A stretch of 12,500 nucleotides of DNA from an uncultured Muribaculaceae bacterium (GTDB taxonomy: Bacteria > Bacteroidota > Bacteroidia > Bacteroidales > Muribaculaceae). The stretch is from positions 1 through 12,500 of the forward strand of contig CAJTYD010000080.1 in the NCBI GenBank assembly GCA_910583775.1, read 5' to 3'. Below the pieces are notes generated by a model. It worked only from the letters and a program-made list of their open reading frames with translations, did no database searches and was not told the origin of the DNA. The position numbers and the translations under genes were made by a program. This document shows positions 1 through 5,345 of the stretch, in pieces; the first letter of the stretch is position 1; the number at the start of each line of letters is the position of its first letter.

Positions 1-51
1 ACGACCCCCTGATTAACAGTCAGGTGCTCTAACCAACTGAGCTACTGAAGC
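1..51 (-). tRNA. tRNA-Asn (GTT), partial, 3' part beyond window edge
   Basis: Read on the minus strand, this begins GCTTCAGTAGCTCAG and continues through a complete D-arm and a CCTGA/TCAGG anticodon stem. The anticodon is GTT (15-17). The variable-region start is present but the T-arm and 3' acceptor strand lie outside the window. It differs from the complete copy at 68-141 by one base (C at 45 versus T at 135), in a direct repeat with a 90-base period. It would be the last of the three tRNAs transcribed from the promoter near 282-313. Confidence 0.93.
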
Positions 52-67
52 AAATTCCTCGTTCTTG

Positions 68-141
68 CGCTTCAGGATGGGCTTGAACCAACGACCCCCT
101 GATTAACAGTCAGGTGCTCTAACCAACTGAGCTATTGAAGC
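68..141 (-). tRNA. tRNA-Asn (GTT)
   Basis: This is a complete 74-nt cloverleaf on the minus strand. The acceptor GCTTCAA pairs with CTGAAGC, the D-arm reads GCTC...GAGC, the anticodon stem is CCTGA/TCAGG with anticodon GTT (105-107), and the T-loop is TTCAAGC. The discriminator is G and no CCA is encoded. Two positions do not pair canonically: A7 with C66 in the acceptor, where the neighbouring copy has G7, and T50 with T64 in the T-stem. It lies in an array with tRNA-Lys upstream and a second tRNA-Asn downstream. Confidence 0.93.
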
Positions 142-147
142 ATTGTT

Positions 148-161
148 CCGGTTGAAACCGG
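148..161. repeat. Small palindromic hairpin between tRNA-Lys and tRNA-Asn
   Basis: CCGGTT (148-153) and AACCGG (156-161) form a short stem in the 31-base spacer between the two tRNA genes. A T-run follows only on the plus strand, which is not the transcribed strand of the array. A terminator role is therefore unlikely. A processing or spacer hairpin is possible. Confidence 0.4.
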
Positions 162-172
162 TTTTAAATTTG

Positions 173-245
173 TGATCCGCGTGGGGCTCGAACCCACGAC
201 CCCAACATTAAAAGTGTTGTGCTCTACCAGCTGAGCTAGCGAATC
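173..245 (-). tRNA. tRNA-Lys (TTT)
   Basis: This is a complete 73-nt cloverleaf on the minus strand. The acceptor GATTCGC pairs with GCGGATC (one T-G wobble). The D-arm is GCTC...GAGC, the anticodon stem is CAACA/TGTTG with loop CTTTTAA and anticodon TTT (210-212), and the T-arm is GTGGG TTCGAGC CCCAC. The discriminator is A and no CCA is encoded. It is the first gene of the tRNA array behind the promoter at 282-313. Confidence 0.95.
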
Positions 246-281
246 ATCATCTTTGCCTCGGGGTTTCCCTCAAAAGCGTTG

Positions 282-313
282 CAAAATTACAACATTATTT
301 TTATTCTTGCAAA
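282..313 (-). promoter_or_regulatory. Bacteroidota-type promoter of the tRNA array
   Basis: On the minus strand a TTTG box (313-310) is followed after exactly 20 bases by TAATTTTG (289-282), a full match to the Bacteroidota TAnnTTTG -7 element. The predicted start near 275 lies about 30 bases upstream of tRNA-Lys. The TTGCAAA sequence holding its -33 box may also serve the divergent plus-strand promoter. Confidence 0.7.
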
Positions 314-340
314 CATTTCCTTAAAAAAATTGTAATTTTG
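307..340 (+). promoter_or_regulatory. Probable bioB promoter (-7 box TAATTTTG)
   Basis: TAATTTTG (333-340) matches the TAnnTTTG -7 element. The nearest -33-like sequence is TTG (307-309), 23 bases upstream, which is slightly long and weakens the call. The predicted start, about 341-348, falls exactly at the left edge of the hairpin element at 349-542. The element would therefore be transcribed as part of the bioB leader. Without the element the leader would be about 25-30 bases, a normal length. Confidence 0.5.
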
Positions 341-348
341 CATCATAA

Positions 349-542
349 GAAGTTGTTTAAACTAATTTTTATGGTAAGATTTATTAAGATTTTGGAGCAG
401 ATTTGGGCATTCGATGAGGGAGCAACCTCAAGGTTGGTCCCGAAGAGAAGGCTCAAAGATGCCCGAAAGATTAATGAAGATTATCATAAAGTTTAAATTA
501 CTTCATTTATTTTAGAAAACGTAAATTAGTTTAAACAACTTC
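349..542. mobile_element. MITE-like hairpin element with 20-bp perfect terminal inverted repeats
   Basis: The arms at 349-368 and 523-542 are perfect inverted repeats of 20 bp, starting GAAGTTGTTTAAAC. The same triplet TAA occurs directly outside each arm (346-348 and 543-545) and looks like a 3-bp target duplication, as some IS5-type elements make. Inside are further nested pairings. TTTATGGTAA (368-377) pairs with TTATCATAAA (481-490) using one G-U. GGGCAT (405-410) pairs with ATGCCC (459-464). A tight hairpin at 418-441 pairs GGGA-G-CAACCT with AGGTTG-G-TCCC. The element holds one 41-codon reading frame and no transposase. It sits between the bioB promoter and start codon. A fixed cis-regulatory RNA rather than a mobile element remains possible. 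Confidence 0.6.
371..496 (+). CDS. Possible 41-residue small protein inside the hairpin element
   Basis: ATG at 371 opens a frame of 41 codons ending in TAA (494-496), filling most of the interior of the inverted-repeat element. The product starts MVRFIKILEQIWAFDEG and ends NEDYHKV. It is basic in the middle (PKRRLKDARK) and has no signal peptide or membrane segment. I do not recognise a family. Its codons are more AT-rich than those of bioB and the glycosyltransferase. The start codon lies in a stretch that can pair with 481-490, which could limit translation. It may be a real small protein carried by the element, a remnant of a larger gene, or chance. Confidence 0.35.
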   Translation: MVRFIKILEQIWAFDEGATSRLVPKRRLKDARKINEDYHKV

Positions 543-567
543 TAATTATCACCATTGTCTATTCGAT

Positions 568-1527
568 ATGAATTTAAACGACTTAAAACTAAAAGTTTTA
601 GACAATAAACCTCTCTCACGCGAAGAGGCTATGTTCCTCGCCGAATACCCCGACCTCGGCGCGCTATGCGACGCGGCCGATGAAATCTCAAGAAGATTCA
701 TGGGCACCAAGGTCGACTCATGCTCGATCGTAAACGCCCGGAGCGGCCGCTGCAGCGAAGACTGCAAATGGTGCGCGCAGGCATCACGCCATCACACCGG
801 ATGCGCCAACTATAACTTCCTCGATGAAGCCGAAGTGCTTAAGGCAGCCGCCCACAACGAGCGCGAGGGCATACGCCGCTTCTCGCTCGTGACGAGCGGC
901 AGGAACGTCTCCGACAAAGATCTCGACAAATTCTGCGACATCATCCGCAAGCTCTCCGACAGAACCGGTTTATACGTCTGCGCCTCGATGGGGCTGCTCA
1001 ATCATGACCAGATGGTGAAGCTCCGCGAGGCCGGCGTGAAAAGATACCACTGCAACATGGAGACCTCATCAAAGGTCTTCCCCGCCCTCTGCTCCACCCA
1101 TACCCCCGACGATAAGCGCGCCACCATCCGCGCCGCCCGCGAGGCCGGTCTCGATATCTGTTCCGGCGGAATCATCGGCATGGGCGAGACTATGGAAGAC
1201 CGCGTAGACTTCGCTTTCGAGCTCGCCGCGCTCGATGTCGATTCTGTGCCGATGAACATCCTCAACCCCATAAAGGGCACCCCCCTGCAGGACACTCCCC
1301 TTATCTCCGAAGAGGAGATCATCCGCACCGCCGCCGTCTGGCGCTTCATTCTCCCGCGCAAGGCCATCAGATTCGCCGGCGGCCGCATGAGGCTTTCCCA
1401 CAGCTCGATGCTGCGCATTCTCCGCGGCGGCGTCAACGGCGTCCTCATGGGAGACATGCTCACAACCGTCTCAAACGACATCGCCTCCGACCGTCTGCTC
1501 TTCCGAGAGGCCGGACTCGACTTCTAA
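568..1527 (+). CDS. bioB: Biotin synthase, probably with a non-E. coli-type auxiliary Fe-S cluster
   Basis: This radical SAM enzyme performs the last step of biotin synthesis, inserting sulfur into dethiobiotin in the cytoplasm. The 319 residues fit the family. The motif CSEDCKWC (C62, C66, C69) binds the radical SAM [4Fe-4S] cluster. Downstream are family signatures VCASMGLL (C138), YHCNMETS (160-167), ICSGGIIGMGET (C198), and IRFAGGR (R273), and the C-terminus ends FREAGLDF. Compared with E. coli BioB, the ligand Cys97 position is Ser106 (RFSLVTSGR), and an extra Cys175 appears in LCSTHT. That pattern suggests the alternative auxiliary cluster described for BioB of obligate anaerobes, although my ligand assignment is inference. 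The gene stands alone with no other bio gene in view. Its leader is occupied by the hairpin element at 349-542. No earlier in-frame start is evident. Confidence 0.95.
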   Translation: MNLNDLKLKVLDNKPLSREEAMFLAEYPDLGALCDAADEISRRFMGTKVDSCSIVNARSGRCSEDCKWCAQASRHHTGCANYNFLDEAEVLKAAAHNEREGIRRFSLVTSGRNVSDKDLDKFCDIIRKLSDRTGLYVCASMGLLNHDQMVKLREAGVKRYHCNMETSSKVFPALCSTHTPDDKRATIRAAREAGLDICSGGIIGMGETMEDRVDFAFELAALDVDSVPMNILNPIKGTPLQDTPLISEEEIIRTAAVWRFILPRKAIRFAGGRMRLSHSSMLRILRGGVNGVLMGDMLTTVSNDIASDRLLFREAGLDF

Positions 1528-1532
1528 TTCGG

Positions 1533-1564
1533 TTTGTCTATCCCGATGTTTTTTGCTAACTTTG
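1533..1564 (+). promoter_or_regulatory. Promoter of the glycosyltransferase-DUF6452-DUF6048 operon
   Basis: TTTG (1533-1536) is followed after 20 bases by TAACTTTG (1557-1564), a full match to the Bacteroidota -33/-7 pattern. The predicted start, about 1571, gives a leader of roughly 25 bases before the ATG at 1595. It begins five bases after the bioB stop, so the operon has its own promoter. No terminator is visible between them. Confidence 0.7.
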
Positions 1565-1594
1565 AACTTCATTCGACTTTACAACATGTAAGAT

Positions 1595-2545
1595 ATGGAT
1601 ATTTCTGTTATTGTACCATTATATAATGAGGAGGAATCGCTGCCCGAACTCGCCGAATGGATCGAAAGGGTGATGGCTGCCAACGGCTTCTCCTACGAGA
1701 TCATTTTCGTCAACGACGGCTCTACCGACCGCTCGATGGACGTGATCAAGGAGCTTGCAGCCAAAAACGACGCGATCCATGCCGTGGCATTCTCCAGAAA
1801 CTACGGCAAGTCGCCTGCCCTCGACACCGGCTTCCGCCGTGCCAAAGGCGACGTCGTGATCACCATGGACGCCGACCTCCAGGACAGCCCCGACGAGATT
1901 CCCGAACTTTACCGCATGATCACTGAAGAGGGCTACGACCTTGTCTCCGGATGGAAAAAGAAAAGATACGACCCCCTCTCGAAAACCATCCCCACGAAGC
2001 TCTTCAACGCCACCGCCCGCAAGGTGAGCGGCATCAAGAACCTCCACGACTTCAACTGCGGCCTTAAGGCATACCGCAACGCGGTGGTGAAGCATATCGA
2101 GGTCTACGGCGACATGCACCGATACATCCCCTATCTGGCGAAAAACGCAGGATACAAGAAAATCGGCGAGAAGGTTGTCCACCATCAGGCACGCAAATAC
2201 GGGCACACCAAATTCGGCCTTGACCGATTCGTGAACGGATATCTCGATCTCGCTACGCTCTGGTTCCAGTCGAAATTCGGCATCAAGCCGATGCATATCT
2301 TCGGCCTCCTGGGTTCGCTGATGTTCCTGATCGGATTCATCGCCGTGATCGTGGTTCTCATCATGAAGCTCGTGTCGATGAATTCAGACACATACCATTT
2401 CTATCTCACCAACTCCGTCTATTTCTATCTCTCGCTGGCATTCATGGTGCTGGGAGTCCAGTTCTTCTGCACGGGGTTCATAGGCGAGCTCATCACGCGC
2501 AATTCCGCCGAACGCAACAACTATTTGATCGCCGAGGAGTTTTAA
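1595..2545 (+). CDS. Family 2 glycosyltransferase, DPM1/GtrB-like, membrane anchored
   Basis: This is a GT-A fold glycosyltransferase of the group that moves a sugar from a nucleotide donor to polyprenyl phosphate at the cytoplasmic membrane. The N-terminus MDISVIVPLYNEEESLPEL and VNDGSTDRS (39-47) are typical nucleotide-sugar binding segments. MDADLQDSPDE (91-101) holds the metal-binding DxD (D92, D94), and HDFNCGLKAY (151-160) is the conserved acceptor-side motif. Two hydrophobic segments near 235-260 and 273-300 anchor the C-terminus. The length of 316 residues is usual for the group. Its stop codon directly touches the ATG of the next gene, so it is co-transcribed with the two envelope proteins that follow. 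The sugar and the final acceptor cannot be told from the sequence. Confidence 0.92.
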   Translation: MDISVIVPLYNEEESLPELAEWIERVMAANGFSYEIIFVNDGSTDRSMDVIKELAAKNDAIHAVAFSRNYGKSPALDTGFRRAKGDVVITMDADLQDSPDEIPELYRMITEEGYDLVSGWKKKRYDPLSKTIPTKLFNATARKVSGIKNLHDFNCGLKAYRNAVVKHIEVYGDMHRYIPYLAKNAGYKKIGEKVVHHQARKYGHTKFGLDRFVNGYLDLATLWFQSKFGIKPMHIFGLLGSLMFLIGFIAVIVVLIMKLVSMNSDTYHFYLTNSVYFYLSLAFMVLGVQFFCTGFIGELITRNSAERNNYLIAEEF

Positions 2546-3067
2546 ATGAAGTGTTTAAGATATATACCCGTGCTGTTGTTTGCGCTTCTCTCAGCTGCGG
2601 GATGCAGTTCCGACGAGTGTTTCGACAACCAGAACGCTCTGCCCCTCGCCGGCTTCTATGATTCCGCCGACTCTACCAAGACCGTGGCCATCGACTCTCT
2701 CGAAGTCTACGGGCTGCACTCTCCCGGCGACTCAATCCTCTGGAACGGCGCCGGAGCGCGCAACGAGCTCTATCTCCCTTTCAAGCTCACATCCGACACA
2801 ACGACATATATCTTCCGCTACCTTCAGAAGGACCTTGCGGCCCACCATATCACCGACACCGTCACATTCATCTATAACCGCGAGCCCAGGCTCGTCTCGG
2901 CGGCATGCGGCGTAAGCTATCTCTTCACGATGAAGGAGATAAGGTATACCGACCTCCTGATCGACTCCGTGTCATGCCCCTTCGGCATCATAACTAACAA
3001 GCCGATTCAGAACCTCCGCATTTTCTTTCGCGTAGACCACTCAGAAGACAACACCGACAATGAATAG
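2546..3067 (+). CDS. DUF6452-like lipoprotein
   Basis: This 173-residue protein begins with a lipoprotein signal peptide, MKCLRYIPVLLFALLSAAGC, with lipobox SAAGC and Cys20 as the lipidation site. The mature part is rich in Asp, Ser and Thr, predicted to be mostly beta strands, with pairs of cysteines near 120 and 144 (AACGV, SVSCPFG). It resembles the Bacteroidota family DUF6452, whose genes are commonly next to a DUF6048 gene, as here. Function is unknown. The start abuts the glycosyltransferase stop codon with no gap, and the end overlaps the next gene by 8 bases (ATGAATAG), so translational coupling is likely. Confidence 0.8.
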   Translation: MKCLRYIPVLLFALLSAAGCSSDECFDNQNALPLAGFYDSADSTKTVAIDSLEVYGLHSPGDSILWNGAGARNELYLPFKLTSDTTTYIFRYLQKDLAAHHITDTVTFIYNREPRLVSAACGVSYLFTMKEIRYTDLLIDSVSCPFGIITNKPIQNLRIFFRVDHSEDNTDNE

Positions 3068-4061
3068 AACAGCAGTCATATCGATCATAGCGCTCTTCCT
3101 CGTCGCAGCAGCCTTCCGCCCGGCCGCGCGAAAAGCCGTGCCTATGCCTCAGAATCCAAAGGGGCTGCCCGACACTGTCACCGTTGTCTTCGACTCCATC
3201 AATCAGGTGAACGGCGTGATTAACGGCGATTCGGTCACTTTTGTCCCCGGCGACACCGTGAAAAAGGATTCTACAGCCGTAAAACATCCCACACGAAGGA
3301 TCACTCCCGTAGACATCGATGACAACAAGCCTAAGAACGTGCTTCACTATTACGACAAACACGGCGAACCGCTTGAGGAGCCCGTGATGTTCCTCGCCAC
3401 GCTCGACACCGTGACGAAAGCCAAGTCGAAGCCCGTATATCCCCTCTATAACGGAATGAGCATCGGAGTCAACTTCGCCGACGCGGTCCTCATGATCGCC
3501 GGCCAGAAGCACGCCAGCTTCGACATCTGGGCCGATGTCTCGCTCCACAACTGGTTCTTCCCGGTGGTGGAACTCGGCATGGGCTATGCCAAGACCACTC
3601 CTGAAAACCAAAACTATACCTACAAGGGGAAGCCATCGTTCTACGCAAAGGTCGGCATGAACTACAACTTCCTGTATAAGAGCGAGACCGACTACCAGGC
3701 GTTCGCAGGATTCCGTCTCGGCTACTCCAGTTTCAGCTACGACCTCGAGAATGTCTCCATCAGCAACGGCTACTGGGACGAAAGCCAGACCATCGATATC
3801 CTCAACCAGAAGGCCTCGGCTCTTTACGGCGAAATCCTTGCCGGACTCAAGGTAAAGATTTACAAGAACTTCTCACTCGGCTGGAACATCAAATACCATT
3901 TCAAGCTCCACACCTCGTCTAAATCAGCCTCCACGCCCTGGTTCATTCCCGGATACGGAACCTCCTCCCCCCTCTCCTTCTCCTTTTCAGCCATCTATTC
4001 ATTCGGCCAGAAGCCTAAGCGAGAGCCCGACGCCGCAGAAGCCACAGCCGCAAAGAAATAA
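3060..4061 (+). CDS. DUF6048-like outer-membrane beta-barrel protein
   Basis: This protein has 333 residues. An N-terminal hydrophobic stretch (about 5-19) acts as a signal peptide. A charged, Asp/Val/Thr-rich linker runs to about 125. From YNGMSIGVNFADAV onward there is a series of alternating amphipathic strands with aromatic ends (NWFFPVVELGMGYAK, SFYAKVGMNYNFLY, AFAGFRLGYSSFSY, LGWNIKYHFKL, SFSFSAIYSFG). That is the look of a small outer-membrane barrel, and it matches the DUF6048 family found beside DUF6452 in Bacteroidales. The C-terminal tail after YSFGQ is Lys/Ala-rich and unlikely to be in the membrane. It overlaps the preceding gene by 8 bases. The role is unknown. A terminator begins five bases after the stop. 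Confidence 0.8.
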   Translation: MNRTAVISIIALFLVAAAFRPAARKAVPMPQNPKGLPDTVTVVFDSINQVNGVINGDSVTFVPGDTVKKDSTAVKHPTRRITPVDIDDNKPKNVLHYYDKHGEPLEEPVMFLATLDTVTKAKSKPVYPLYNGMSIGVNFADAVLMIAGQKHASFDIWADVSLHNWFFPVVELGMGYAKTTPENQNYTYKGKPSFYAKVGMNYNFLYKSETDYQAFAGFRLGYSSFSYDLENVSISNGYWDESQTIDILNQKASALYGEILAGLKVKIYKNFSLGWNIKYHFKLHTSSKSASTPWFIPGYGTSSPLSFSFSAIYSFGQKPKREPDAAEATAAKK

Positions 4062-4066
4062 CAGAA

Positions 4067-4092
4067 AGGGGCGCACCTCGCGGTCCGCCCCT
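4067..4092. terminator. Bidirectional intrinsic terminator between convergent operons
   Basis: AGGGGCG (4067-4073) pairs with CGCCCCT (4086-4092), with inner ACC/GGT pairs, a TCGC loop and one C-C mismatch. On the plus strand a second small hairpin TCTC/GAGA (4094-4104) and a T-run (4112-4116) follow. On the minus strand the stem is followed by TTTCTGTTATTTC. It lies between the stop codons of the DUF6048 gene and the last Sus-operon gene, and probably serves both. Confidence 0.75.
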
Positions 4093-4124
4093 CTCTCAAA
4101 GAGAAATATAGTTTTTAAACTTGA

Positions 4125-4604
4125 TCAGTTGTCTTCTGCGAATCCTGTGTAACGGCGCCCTTCGGCATGCCATACAACCCCGGGATCCGTGTCAAGCTCG
4201 ACATCGTATGAGATTGCATCAACCACACGGCCGCTCGGAAGAGTCACTCCGTTGCGAACGATCTTGCCATTGCTTATTCTTGCCTTGCCAGATGCCGCTA
4301 CGTTTTCTGCCCAGCCGTCGGTCTGAAAAGTCATACTTGCGAGATCGCAGCTTGTCTTTACTTTGAAATTCAAGCCGTTGCTTCCGTTGCTTACCCACAT
4401 TTCAGTCGGCAGGTTGGCGGATGTATTGAAAGTCAATGAATGGCCCGATGTAATCGATTGAGTACCGTTACTGAAAGTAATGACCCAGTCGCCTGCCATT
4501 GCCAGAGTTGCCGTCCCTCCTACATCCTCCTTCTCGCACGAAGTAAAAAGCGCGGTGAAGAGCATTGTGGCAATGGCAACTACTATAAATAATATCTTCT
4601 TCAT
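4125..4604 (-). CDS. Small lipoprotein, BT_2261-like (lipid-binding hydrolase-type family), last gene of the Sus operon
   Basis: I start this at the MKK codon (159 residues), because MKKILFIVVAIATMLFTALF leads into TSC, a lipobox with Cys23. A longer frame begins at 4640 but adds 12 residues that overlap the upstream gene and spoil the signal peptide. The gap to the upstream stop is then 10 bases. The mature part (AGDWVITFSNG ... WAENVAASGKARISNGKIVRNG) looks like a small beta barrel of the lipocalin-like type seen in the BT_2261 position of the BT2261-2264 locus. It is probably surface exposed and associated with the SusCD pair. The exact role is unknown, and the family call rests on position and general appearance. 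Confidence 0.8.
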   Translation of the reverse strand: MKKILFIVVAIATMLFTALFTSCEKEDVGGTATLAMAGDWVITFSNGTQSITSGHSLTFNTSANLPTEMWVSNGSNGLNFKVKTSCDLASMTFQTDGWAENVAASGKARISNGKIVRNGVTLPSGRVVDAISYDVELDTDPGVVWHAEGRRYTGFAEDN

Positions 4605-4614
4605 ATCAAAACTG

Positions 4615-5316
4615 TTAAAGTTTAGTAATATAAATTTCATACGGAGTGCTGGGGTATTTCACGTTCCAATGGAAAGTCTTGGTGGCGGCGTCATAGCTGC
4701 CGGGACCGAAGCCTCCCATGGCCGTGGTGGCCCATCCGGGACAGATCGGGTGTTCTGTTACGAGAGTGACTGCTCCGGAAGCGTCGACGTTCACGACAGC
4801 CGACAAAGCATATCTATTGCCGTAACCCTGAACATATTCATAGTAACCGCCAAGCAGGTCACTTACCTCATAGCCGCCGTCTACCGCCTCGAGACTCACC
4901 GGAATGAATCTCGATCCCACAAAAGCTTTCCCGTTTATTGTGGAGGCATTCGACGTTGAATAATATCCGGCCAGAGGAGCGTCGGCAGGAACGACTGCGA
5001 CAAAACGGGTTCCCGAGGCAACTATCCCGTCAGGAGTGGTAAAACCATAATTAATGGTATAGAATCCGGCTTTCGGATTCGACATATCCATATCCGTGTT
5101 CATCTCCATCTTGTCTGTCACATCCTCTTCGTTCATGATGACCGTGACACCGGGATCCTGGAACGGCACGCCTGCCTCCCAGTTCATATATATACCGCCG
5201 CTGATATTTATCTGGGGGTAGTAGGTGATCCAGGTTGTGCCTTCGGTATCCTTGCTGCACGAGCCCATAAAAAGAGCCAGAGCAGGTATAGCGAGTGATA
5301 ATAGGTATTTCTTCAT
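4615..5316 (-). CDS. Ig-like surface lipoprotein, BT_2262/DUF5012-like
   Basis: This 233-residue protein has a lipoprotein signal peptide, MKKYLLSLAIPALALFMGSC, with Cys20. Residues about 30-110 form a bacterial Ig-like domain of the kind that starts with GVPFQDPGVTVIMNEEDVTD, followed by AGFYTINYGFTTPDG and a closing strand ASGTRFVAVV. The rest (about 115-233, beginning APLAGYYSTSNAS) is Gly- and aromatic-rich and matches the second half of BT_2262-type proteins. It follows susD by 29 bases. In B. thetaiotaomicron the equivalent lipoprotein belongs to the SusCD complex of the BT2261-2264 locus. It probably helps hold or present substrate at the cell surface. Confidence 0.82.
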   Translation of the reverse strand: MKKYLLSLAIPALALFMGSCSKDTEGTTWITYYPQINISGGIYMNWEAGVPFQDPGVTVIMNEEDVTDKMEMNTDMDMSNPKAGFYTINYGFTTPDGIVASGTRFVAVVPADAPLAGYYSTSNASTINGKAFVGSRFIPVSLEAVDGGYEVSDLLGGYYEYVQGYGNRYALSAVVNVDASGAVTLVTEHPICPGWATTAMGGFGPGSYDAATKTFHWNVKYPSTPYEIYITKL

Positions 5317-5345
5317 TGTTTCAGTTTTTTATTATGAAACATTAC

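Noticed and set aside
1..245. tRNA genes as the attachment site of the recombinase
   Set aside because: No tRNA 3'-end sequence is repeated near the recombinase, which lies about 10 kb away behind intact operons.
4605..4640. Upstream start for the last Sus-operon lipoprotein
   Set aside because: It overlaps the preceding gene and places 12 residues before a textbook lipoprotein signal peptide that starts at MKK (4604).
4480..4959. 159-codon plus-strand frame opposite the two small lipoproteins
   Set aside because: It spans the junction of two minus-strand genes with clear signal peptides and has no promoter or family signature.
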